In this document: one piece after another, positions 1-7,513 of the stretch
Numbering within the stretch: position 1 is the stretch's first letter
Layout of the letters: every line of letters starts with the position of its first letter
Assembly (NCBI RefSeq): GCF_002127215.1
Contig: NZ_NFUT01000003.1
Span: forward strand, 1-64,000
DNA: 64,000 nt
From: Hydrogenophaga sp. IBVHS2
GTDB lineage: Bacteria > Pseudomonadota > Gammaproteobacteria > Burkholderiales > Burkholderiaceae_C
Direction of reading: 5' to 3'
Position numbers and translations under genes: made by a program
The notes under the pieces: model-generated
Databases searched by the model: none
Seen by the model: only the letters and a program-made list of their open reading frames with translations
Told to the model about the DNA's origin: nothing

Positions 1-87
1 TACAACCACCACCGACCCCATGAAGCTCTCGGCCGAATCCCTCCGGTCGAGTACCGTGTCAAACTGTTCCCCAACCTCTACTTCTGA
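1..87 (+). CDS. IS3-family transposase OrfB, C-terminal end (partial)
   Basis: Frame 1 is open from the first base and encodes 28 residues that end at the TGA at 85-87. The peptide begins YNHHRPHEALG and ends FPNLYF. The YN-x2-RPH-x-ALG motif is the hallmark of the end of the DDE integrase domain of IS3-family OrfB transposases. The rest of the gene lies left of the window, so group assignment is not possible. The stop sits 27 nt before the inferred IS end, the usual distance. IS481 transposases share a similar tail, but the TGA-type terminus fits IS3 better. Confidence 0.8.
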   Translation, partial: YNHHRPHEALGRIPPVEYRVKLFPNLYF

Positions 88-114
88 CTGGCTCAGGAAA
101 TCGAGGGGACTTCA
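88..114. repeat. Right terminal inverted repeat of the IS3-family element
   Basis: Read inward on the minus strand from 114, the sequence starts TGAAGTCCCCTCGATTTCC. A terminal TGA followed by a C-rich run and a TTTC block is typical of IS3-family (IS51/IS150-like) ends. The exact outer base is inferred, because the left repeat and the target duplication are outside the window. Confidence 0.55.
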
Positions 115-2262
115 CGGCGAACCATATGTCGTATCGCCATAAGCAGCGATGTCTTGAACCAGCAGGTTCTCTTCGCCGTTAAAAGTGCAATCGATAAATT
201 TTAGCGCCGGCCTTTTATTGGATTTCGTATTCTTCACACTGAAGTCACTAAGTTCGCAGCCCTCAAAGGTAATCGGGCCATCGCAGTTGACAAGTTCGAC
301 ACTACTGAGTGTGCAATTCTCGAAAGAGGCCTCCCTGAGGGACACTCCCTGAAGGCTGACTTTGGACACGGTCGAATTGACGACTCGAATTCCATCGAGA
401 AAGAAATCTTCTCCGCTTAGTTCACCACCGATTTCAAAACCAGCGAACTCAACATCGGTCACTTCGGCCAAGGGCAGAGGCACGTGCACCGGCCCTGACA
501 TTGCTTCATCGCCAACCGCCGCCCGCAGGAACCACAAGTTGGCGCTGGCGGATTCATAACCAGCCGCGACTGCGTCGTCGAGCGCCCGACGCCAGCGGTT
601 GTCTAACGCGCTATCTGCGAGCACAGACGGTAACAGGGTCTCAAAGGTGAATTTCGCACGCTCCGCCGAAGCGGCCAATTGAAGAGTCTCATCGCGACTG
701 AGGTCGGCCATCTCTGCGCTGGTCGTAAAGATCTGTGCGAGTAGAGTACAGCGTATCCAGTCACTCAAGAACTGCGGTCGGTAGGCTCCAGCTGCCTCTG
801 TGGCGTATAGCAAGGCGTGTTTTGCATTCTGACGCGTGATGGCGACATACACCTCAGGCGCGTTGACTGGATCTACATCGAACGCCTTAGGCACGAGTTC
901 GTTAGGCGTCGGCGACTGTGATGTAACCGGTGCTGAAGCGAGCACTGCCAAGCCCTGCAATGCCTCCATCTGGTTTTTGACCGAGTATGCCTCCGCTGCA
1001 ATAGGGTCAATCTTCGATGCTTCCCGAATGCAGGCGAAGACTGCAGCGCTGAGGCAAACGTCTCGGACCTGGGGAATGTGGGCTTTATTCTCTTGGTGCA
1101 ATGGCGCTCGATTACCAGATCGACGGCCAATCGCGATCGCTGCCAAACCCTGCACAAAGAACAGCGATGACTCCTTTGCCACCTCCGGGAAGACCTCTAA
1201 GATCCACGATACGATCGCGCCCTTCTCCCGAATGACCAAATCATCGGCAGGCCTGTTACCGATTAATTCCTCGTATTCCGGTGGTAACTCAATGCTCCCC
1301 GCAGCCCTGCTGTGATCGACAACACCGTCAAACACTGCAGCGACATAGACCTTAAATTGATCACTATTCACGTCGGGCAGATCGACGCTCAGAATTGTCC
1401 AGTTGCGGTTAGCTAGATGCCGGGCCTCTGTACGACGACCCGAGAGGATGACTGTCGATCGTGACGATCCCAGGAGCTGCGTGATCAGGTCGAGTAGATC
1501 ACTGACAAGGTTCTTGTCATATCGACCTGAGACCTCGTCAATGCCATCCAGAAAGATCGTGACCAAGCCAGACTTGACAGCCCGTACCAAAAGGTCCGCT
1601 CCTTGACCGACGATGCCAATGAGCTGCGAGACGCTTTCCCAAGCGATGCCTTCGGACAGTGGCAGTTTCCTGAGCGGAATGAAGACCGGCAACCTTCCTC
1701 GTTTGTCGTTGCGCAGGTCTTCTGCCGTAGAGGCAAGCAAGACACTCTTGCCCTTTCCTGCCTCAGCTTCGATGAAGGTCAAACCAGCGTTGGTGCGAAC
1801 GCGACGCGCAAGCTCAGCCGCGGCATCGAGTTCCATTTCGCCAAGTTGATTGACCAGTGTCATCCGCACCGGCTCGATCCCAAGATCTCTAATGGGTGCC
1901 AGCGTTTCGTTTATCAAAATCTGCTGGGAAGCATCGAAGGTTGAGGGAAGATCGAGAAGGCTACGCAGCGCCATACGCACGGTTTCCGCAGTGCGGCCGA
2001 GTCCCAAGGTAATCGACTCGTCGCCGTTCGGTGCCCAATGTGTAAGCACATAGTGGACTGACCTGAGTCCCGCCCTCACAGGCTTCTGGATGATCTCATT
2101 CGCCTCTTTCAGTTGATCCGGCGTCGGGATGGCCGGGTCATCAATAAATACCCAAAGCTCACCGCTGAGCTCGAACGCCCGTGCATCTTCAGCGAACGGC
2201 TCAAGGTGCGTACCCATCGTAGTTGCGATTGCTGTAGCGACATCGAAATGCTCTTGGTCCAT
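112..2262 (-). CDS. NACHT/STAND-type NTPase with pentapeptide-like C-terminus, candidate defence protein
   Basis: A 716-aa protein. Residues 1-150 form an N-terminal region I do not recognise. A P-loop NTPase follows: Walker A AGKGKS at 168-173, Walker B LVTIFLDGIDE at 233-243, and an ILSGRR sensor-1-like strand at 272-277. The double-acidic Walker B and sensor resemble NACHT modules of STAND proteins, many of which sense phage. From about residue 600 the sequence becomes short hydrophobic/polar steps (SLREASFENCTLSSVEL) like pentapeptide or beta-helix repeats. An AGGT Shine-Dalgarno lies just upstream of the ATG at 2262. The stop codon is the terminal TGA of the neighbouring IS, so the native C-terminus was probably longer. 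The antiphage role is inferred. Confidence 0.72.
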   Translation of the reverse strand: MDQEHFDVATAIATTMGTHLEPFAEDARAFELSGELWVFIDDPAIPTPDQLKEANEIIQKPVRAGLRSVHYVLTHWAPNGDESITLGLGRTAETVRMALRSLLDLPSTFDASQQILINETLAPIRDLGIEPVRMTLVNQLGEMELDAAAELARRVRTNAGLTFIEAEAGKGKSVLLASTAEDLRNDKRGRLPVFIPLRKLPLSEGIAWESVSQLIGIVGQGADLLVRAVKSGLVTIFLDGIDEVSGRYDKNLVSDLLDLITQLLGSSRSTVILSGRRTEARHLANRNWTILSVDLPDVNSDQFKVYVAAVFDGVVDHSRAAGSIELPPEYEELIGNRPADDLVIREKGAIVSWILEVFPEVAKESSLFFVQGLAAIAIGRRSGNRAPLHQENKAHIPQVRDVCLSAAVFACIREASKIDPIAAEAYSVKNQMEALQGLAVLASAPVTSQSPTPNELVPKAFDVDPVNAPEVYVAITRQNAKHALLYATEAAGAYRPQFLSDWIRCTLLAQIFTTSAEMADLSRDETLQLAASAERAKFTFETLLPSVLADSALDNRWRRALDDAVAAGYESASANLWFLRAAVGDEAMSGPVHVPLPLAEVTDVEFAGFEIGGELSGEDFFLDGIRVVNSTVSKVSLQGVSLREASFENCTLSSVELVNCDGPITFEGCELSDFSVKNTKSNKRPALKFIDCTFNGEENLLVQDIAAYGDTTYGSP

Positions 2263-2351
2263 TCGTTACCTGTGGTGTGCTGCTTGCTGGATAGAGGTCG
2301 CTGACTGGCTGCGCTCCCCGGCTAGGGTCGCGCGTGCCGAGGTGCGTGGAG

Positions 2352-2381
2352 ATTATTTGCACCTTCAGCCTCTACTTGAAA
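2352..2381 (-). promoter_or_regulatory. Candidate promoter for the NACHT gene
   Basis: On the minus strand TTTCAA (2381-2376) and AATAAT (2357-2352) are 18 nt apart. The -10 matches 5 of 6 consensus positions; the -35 is weak. A start site near 2345 would give a leader of about 80 nt. Confidence 0.35.
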
Positions 2382-2522
2382 GGGTAGCAGGTTGAGCTAG
2401 CCTTCAAGACGTGCGCCTACTGCCGTGAAAGTTGCCACAACGGTGGTCGTACCTGTGACCAGAACCGCAGGTCAAGTCGCTCTCGCGTGACACGATAGAA
2501 GCTCTTTCCGACAAACGGAGTT

Positions 2523-2551
2523 GATCGATTTTTTCAACAAAAACAACGATC
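2523..2551. repeat. AT-rich imperfect inverted repeat
   Basis: GATCG (2523-2527) pairs with CGATC (2547-2551), and an inner T-run pairs with an A-run around a CAAC loop. It lies midway between two divergent cargo genes and could be an operator or a cruciform element. No terminator role is evident. Confidence 0.3.
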
Positions 2552-2750
2552 TATCGCGCCGATCTGTGTAGTGAATATCCCTCGCACGTCGGTTTCAGAT
2601 GAGTGCCCGCCAGAGCGCTTGACGGGCTGCGTAAGCTGATGAATTCTTACGGTTCGGCGGGTCGTTCCTGACCCTTTCGTTGCTCTCCGACAGCTGCCTC
2701 CGGCCACCGCGCCGGCAGCTTGAACCGCAACTTTGTTTGTGGAGAGCAGC

Positions 2751-4490
2751 ATGGATACCGATGACAGTCAGATTGCCTGGCGCTACACCGATGAGCGCCT
2801 GGCTGAACTTGTTGAGGCAGCGCGCGATGAAGGCGCCAGCCACCCGTTGTTCACACTTTGGCCGGTCGGCGACCCGATCCTGGCCAACAATATCCCGCTG
2901 TTCGCGATGCTGCATGACCCGGAGGTCACCCACCGCGACCGCCTCACAGCACTGCGGCTCATCTACAACCGAGTGGCACGGCTCCCTGTCGAGTTTGGAT
3001 CGCCCAGCCTGCTGGCCCTGGACCTACAGCTTCTGCTCGCTGATCGGCTCAATTCGATCGAGCTGCTGCACCTTCTGACTCATCTCACGTACCGGCTCCT
3101 GGGATACGAGCCACGAGTGAGCTGCCCCGATGGCGAGCGGCGCAAAGCGTTCGGTTTGTATAAGGACGGAGAGTTGGTCCCTGCAGGAACCACGATGCAG
3201 TTCGTGAGTACCTTGATCGCATCGGCCTACAGTCACATCTCAGGGATAAGCAAGACCAACCTTCGAGCGCTGAGCTTGCGCAAGCGACATCAGGCAGCTG
3301 AGCTTCTGCTGACCCACTACCTACATAGCCCTGGCGAGGGGAATGCGCTATGGGGATGCATGGAGCGTTGGTCGGAGCTCAAGCAGTTTGGTGACCCGCT
3401 CATGGATCGACTCAAGGAAGGGGAAGCAGATCTTCCTCCTGACGATTCCGGACAACAGTTGCCATGCACCTTGGATGTCGAAGCGATCCGCCTTGTAGGC
3501 CATCGGCTCAAAACCCAGGACTTTGCCAAGTCAGTCAAAGTCTCCCAGGGGGCTGACCGTGCGCAATCGCAACTGCGCCCATCGGAGGCCGCTCCAAGAG
3601 AACACCGCATGGCGGTGATCCCGGGATCCATCCCGCCGGCCAGCGATCCGAACGACCAGATGCAGATTCAGCGGTTCAAGGTGCTGCAGACCGCACAGCG
3701 CGTCGTACAACTGCCCACCCCTGACCAGCTGTACCGCATCCAGGTGACCTTGACCGAGGAGTTCCCTTGGGCCGCAAGCGCCATCGAGACCATCCTCGGT
3801 GAGCTGCGCGTGAAACGCCAGCTCGGCGCGCTTGACTGCAAGGTCAGGCCAACCTTGATCGCTGGGCAACCAGGTGTCGGCAAAACCCGGTTCGCTCGTC
3901 GCTTGGCTGGAGAGCTGAACCTGATGTTTCGAGCCATCAGCATTGGGGGCATGGACGACAGCCGAGCTCTCTTGGGAACCAGCCGAGGCTGGTCATCTGG
4001 GCAGCCTTCCTCGTTGCTGGAGCTCCTTCTCAATGCTCAAGGTCCGTCCGCCATGGTGCTGCTGGACGAGGTAGACAAGGCCAGCGACCGATCCGTCAAC
4101 AGCGCTCCCGTGGCCAGCGCCCTGCTGGGTCTGCTGGAGGCGGAGTCGGCTCGCCGTTGGTTTGACACCTTCCTGCAGACCGAGTGCGACCTGTCGATGG
4201 TCAGCTTCATCCTTACGGCGAACTCGTTGTCACGGCTGCCTACGCCGCTTCTCTCCAGGTGCCAGATTGTGATGTTCGAGGAGCCGAGTCCCGAGCACAT
4301 CGCCGCAGCGGTGCCGCATGCACTTGAGGACTTGGCAGATGAGTGGGGTCTGCCACGTGGTGTTTTCGTGGGCTTCGAACAGAAAGCTCACAACATTCCA
4401 GTCCGCAGCATTCGCGAACTTAAAACAATGCTCGCCCATGTGCTCCGATCGGAGATCCTACTCGAGGGCAATCGTCTCGCTAGACATTAA
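2751..4490 (+). CDS. Lon-like AAA+ ATPase without protease domain, island cargo
   Basis: A 579-aa protein. I chose the ATG at 2751 because GGAGAG ends 4 nt upstream; an in-frame start at 2733 has no ribosome binding site. Residues 1-320 are a mostly helical N-terminal region I do not recognise. The AAA+ core follows: Walker A GQPGVGKT at 372-379, a GGMDDSRALLGT segment near 399-410 that parallels Lon, Walker B MVLLDEVDK at 435-443, sensor-1 TANS (N491), arginine finger LLSR (R503) and sensor-2 RSIREL (552-557). The protein ends just after the lid, so the Lon Ser-Lys protease domain is absent. It is divergent from the NACHT gene and convergent with the recombinase operon. A defence or remodelling role is inferred from context only. 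Confidence 0.75.
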   Translation: MDTDDSQIAWRYTDERLAELVEAARDEGASHPLFTLWPVGDPILANNIPLFAMLHDPEVTHRDRLTALRLIYNRVARLPVEFGSPSLLALDLQLLLADRLNSIELLHLLTHLTYRLLGYEPRVSCPDGERRKAFGLYKDGELVPAGTTMQFVSTLIASAYSHISGISKTNLRALSLRKRHQAAELLLTHYLHSPGEGNALWGCMERWSELKQFGDPLMDRLKEGEADLPPDDSGQQLPCTLDVEAIRLVGHRLKTQDFAKSVKVSQGADRAQSQLRPSEAAPREHRMAVIPGSIPPASDPNDQMQIQRFKVLQTAQRVVQLPTPDQLYRIQVTLTEEFPWAASAIETILGELRVKRQLGALDCKVRPTLIAGQPGVGKTRFARRLAGELNLMFRAISIGGMDDSRALLGTSRGWSSGQPSSLLELLLNAQGPSAMVLLDEVDKASDRSVNSAPVASALLGLLEAESARRWFDTFLQTECDLSMVSFILTANSLSRLPTPLLSRCQIVMFEEPSPEHIAAAVPHALEDLADEWGLPRGVFVGFEQKAHNIPVRSIRELKTMLAHVLRSEILLEGNRLARH

Positions 4491-4583
4491 GCGACGACTC
4501 TGCAGTGGCATCTGAAAGCGAGCGTCTTGAGCACTGTGCACATCCATCGTCGATCTTTGCACGCCTTGTTGTGCCGTGGCGAC

Positions 4584-5126
4584 TCAACCATTCTTAGGTC
4601 GTAGCGGAATAACCTTCTTGCCCGCGGCCTCGCCTGCTAGCACCTCAAGCCTCGCCTTCTGCTGTTCAAGATCCTTGATGCTGTTCCGCGCCTCACTGAG
4701 CTGGTACTGCACTTCCTGCAGTTCCAGTTCGGTGTCGCGGTGAGATTGCAACAGGCCCTCGTAGAGCTTCTTCCAATCCTCAATGCGAGCTACAAGCGTC
4801 TTTCTCACCCTAACGCTGCCGACCACCTTCTCTCGCTTGAGTTCATCGAGCCAGGTACGCACCTCCTCACCAAGGTCGCGTAGTTTGTCCGTATAAAACG
4901 AAGTCGGGTGGACACCTGCCCGCCGTGCAACTTCGGCCGCCGACAGCGCTCCGTTTCGGTGAGGGTAAACGCCATCGTTTGTCGCGATCTCCTGCGCAAT
5001 GACAGCCATCGTTGCCTTGACCTTTGAACGCACTTCCTCGGTCCGCTGCTCCCCTCGCTTTTGTGCCGCCTGCTTGGCAACGCCCTCACGACTAAACCCA
5101 ACCTCGAGAGGCTTCTTGGTTTTCAT
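4584..5126 (-). CDS. Small HTH/coiled-coil protein of the recombinase module (TnpC-like)
   Basis: A 180-aa protein and the last gene of the recombinase operon. Its ATG overlaps the stop of the 796-aa recombinase (ATGA), so translation is coupled. The first 35 residues are rich in Lys and Arg. A helix-turn-helix-like segment (LSAAEVARRAGVHPTSFYT) lies at about 61-79, and residues 113-165 form a long coiled coil. Size, position after the recombinases and the coil resemble TnpC of Tn554, which affects transposition orientation and efficiency. It probably binds element ends or partners the recombinases. The homology claim is by architecture, not alignment. Confidence 0.6.
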   Translation of the reverse strand: MKTKKPLEVGFSREGVAKQAAQKRGEQRTEEVRSKVKATMAVIAQEIATNDGVYPHRNGALSAAEVARRAGVHPTSFYTDKLRDLGEEVRTWLDELKREKVVGSVRVRKTLVARIEDWKKLYEGLLQSHRDTELELQEVQYQLSEARNSIKDLEQQKARLEVLAGEAAGKKVIPLRPKNG

Positions 5127-7513
5127 ACCGTTACCCCCTGGACCTCAGCCCCCACCTCACCCGTCGCAACAATTGACCGGACGATCGGATCCTGCAACCA
5201 CTTGTCGCGCAAGTCTTCAAAACGGTTAAGGTGCAAGCGGACCTGGGCTGCCCACAGTGCTTGCACCAGTTCGTCTTTTCGGCCTGCTGCTTCATGAAAG
5301 GCAGCAACAGCATCTGCTATCGAACCATCGACATCTTTGCGCAAGAAGGGTTCCTCGAGCCGGTGATTGCAGTGGCTTTGGCACCGCGCTGGGTCAGGTT
5401 CGCCCTTGCTCTTGTTGCAAGGGCCGGCCTCCGTTCCTGGGAACTTCGTACAGATTACGCCCGGTCTTGCCAGGTGCCAAGCTTTGCCCTGCAAAGTCAG
5501 GATTTCGGCTAGCTCCATAGCGCTGTCGGCTCCCCACTCCTCGCCGCGCCTATGCAGGCGGTCGCGGTGGACATCAATGGCCTTGCTGACGGATCCAGCT
5601 GCCGGCCCACCGAACCCTCCATCAGGAAGTTCCTGCGCAACCTCCGCAGCCACCATTGCCTCGACAGTATCTTTGGCCTTCATCACGCGCAGCTCGCGCG
5701 TAACTCGCTCGACATCGACCTGCAAGTCCTTGTCCGTGAGGATGTAGTAAAGCGTCATCTCAATGTTCTTGTGCCCGAACACATCCTGCAAGACCTTCGG
5801 CGCCTGGGTCAACGCCAGCGCTGCAAGACGCGCTATGGACTTCCGAAATCGATGAACACGAAGCGACTGCCCACGCGGATTCGGACTCATGCCAATAGCC
5901 TTGGCATAGGTACGCAGAGCGGCCTGCGTATGCAACATGGGCTTAGTCCGGTCCGCTTTCCCGCCGCCGATTTCGGCCCACAGGTGGACAGGGACAGCTT
6001 CCGGGTTGGTGACGCCACGTCGTGGCGCAGTCGGACCGATGGCATCCAACAACGTGACCAACCGGACTTGCTGCTCGACTGCCTGCATAGCCAGGTCCGG
6101 CAGCACCCAGTCGCGGATCGTCCCCTCATGGCGGTCGATGAGCTTCCAAGTCCGCCCAGCCATATACGGAATGTCATTGGGCGAACGTTGAACGCAATCT
6201 CGCTTTAACGTCACCAGCTCGGACTTCCTGGCACCCATAGAAAGTCCAACGACGAAGAAGTGAGCCATCTGCACCAACTTCAGCAGGTGGACTACATCGA
6301 CGAACATCCGTGGTTGCCAGCCTGCCGTATTCTCATTGATCCCTGTAGCGGTGCATCTCTCAGACCGTATCTTCGTACGCGAGTTTTTGCCCGAACGGCT
6401 AGACCGGATGTTGAACGGTGGGGCAGAGATGTGCGCCCCTTCGCTATCGAGCCAGATGTGCTCAACCAGTAGTTTGCGAACCGCCTCGTCGCGCAGCTGA
6501 GCAATACGGGCGGGGCTCACGCTGAAGTCCTCGGTATCCAGCCAAATAGACCGGATTCTGCTCACGACAGCCAGCAACGACGGCGCCAAGTCTCGGATCA
6601 GCCACAGGCTATGGCGCCCCATCTCGGCAACATAGTCGTCCGGTAACGGCAAGTGCGGAGCAGTCTTCTTTTGCGACGCCAGCGTTTCTACCGGCCCCGC
6701 TACGCTGGTAACGCTGGATGAGTCGCTGCCAAGTGACGGAGCGTCACTCCAGCACCCACGATCAGCAAGAACCTGCATGCGCTTGAGTTCAGCCTGTAAT
6801 CGTGTTCGTTCACCAGCATTGAACCTGTCGAGGTCCTCCAGGGCGACGTATCTAAAAAACGTGTCTGCGTCAGGAATGCCATCGTCGGGCACCAACACGC
6901 TCAATCTCTTCGACAGTCCGATGGCCATCAGCTGAGGGAGCTGGTGATACCCAGTCCTACTGAGCGTAGAGGGGTCAAGGGGCCTGCCCTTAGCCTTCTT
7001 TCCAATGCCGGCAGGTCCTATCCTGCAGATGACAAGATAGCGTGCCAGCGACAGAACGCTGGCAGTAACAAGTCGTTGGATGGGCGACTCAAACCCGTCG
7101 AGTACGGCTGCCCCGCCCGTCTGCGTCCTATACCGAGCCGCGGTAACGGCCTCTTCGTCGCTATGCACCAGCGCCTGCTGGCTCTCTGGCAGGAAGCTGA
7201 GCACACGGGCACGCAGATCGATGTCGAGCAAAGATGGCTGAGCCAACGGAATCCACTTTCTCGACGTCTGCCATCGTCCAAAAGTTGAACCATGCTGAAG
7301 CAGGGTCTGCACCGCCATCAACGGCTGTACGTGGAGAGATTGGATGGCTTCGGCAGGAGCCACTAGTAGAGCAAGACCCCGCGTGGCCTCGACTTGCGAC
7401 GATGCCTCCACATCACTAGCACAACCATCTGGTGCTTCTTGCCCTGTTGCGGAGGCATCCTCCACGCCGGGTCTGGGCGCCCTTGTGCGAATACCTGCAT
7501 TCTTCTTCCTCAT
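5123..7513 (-). CDS. Tyrosine recombinase 3 of the island module (796 aa, full catalytic set)
   Basis: A large phage-integrase-family recombinase. The C-terminal catalytic domain shows box I GARKSE (R429), box II HRFRK (H554, R557), GH at 580-581 and the nucleophile Y590, nine residues after the His. All expected residues are present. The N-terminal 400 residues are an extended DNA-binding region. After the catalytic domain is a Cys-rich stretch at about 690-725 (C-x11-C-x11-C-x3-C spacing), a possible zinc site also seen in TnpB-type recombinases. Its start overlaps the stop of the upstream recombinase by ATGA. It acts on the island ends, presumably with its two partners. Confidence 0.8.
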   Translation of the reverse strand: MRKKNAGIRTRAPRPGVEDASATGQEAPDGCASDVEASSQVEATRGLALLVAPAEAIQSLHVQPLMAVQTLLQHGSTFGRWQTSRKWIPLAQPSLLDIDLRARVLSFLPESQQALVHSDEEAVTAARYRTQTGGAAVLDGFESPIQRLVTASVLSLARYLVICRIGPAGIGKKAKGRPLDPSTLSRTGYHQLPQLMAIGLSKRLSVLVPDDGIPDADTFFRYVALEDLDRFNAGERTRLQAELKRMQVLADRGCWSDAPSLGSDSSSVTSVAGPVETLASQKKTAPHLPLPDDYVAEMGRHSLWLIRDLAPSLLAVVSRIRSIWLDTEDFSVSPARIAQLRDEAVRKLLVEHIWLDSEGAHISAPPFNIRSSRSGKNSRTKIRSERCTATGINENTAGWQPRMFVDVVHLLKLVQMAHFFVVGLSMGARKSELVTLKRDCVQRSPNDIPYMAGRTWKLIDRHEGTIRDWVLPDLAMQAVEQQVRLVTLLDAIGPTAPRRGVTNPEAVPVHLWAEIGGGKADRTKPMLHTQAALRTYAKAIGMSPNPRGQSLRVHRFRKSIARLAALALTQAPKVLQDVFGHKNIEMTLYYILTDKDLQVDVERVTRELRVMKAKDTVEAMVAAEVAQELPDGGFGGPAAGSVSKAIDVHRDRLHRRGEEWGADSAMELAEILTLQGKAWHLARPGVICTKFPGTEAGPCNKSKGEPDPARCQSHCNHRLEEPFLRKDVDGSIADAVAAFHEAAGRKDELVQALWAAQVRLHLNRFEDLRDKWLQDPIVRSIVATGEVGAEVQGVTV

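Larger units (their letters stand above)
2263..2750. other. Divergent intergenic region between NACHT and AAA+ genes
   Basis: No convincing gene is present in these 488 bases. The region holds a candidate promoter for the NACHT gene (2352-2381, minus), an AT-rich imperfect hairpin (2523-2551), a weak plus-strand promoter candidate (TTGACG at 2619-2624, 17-nt spacer, AATTCT at 2642-2647), and the GGAGAG ribosome binding site of the AAA+ gene at 2741-2746. Its length suggests shared regulation or a small RNA, but neither is demonstrated. Confidence 0.5.
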
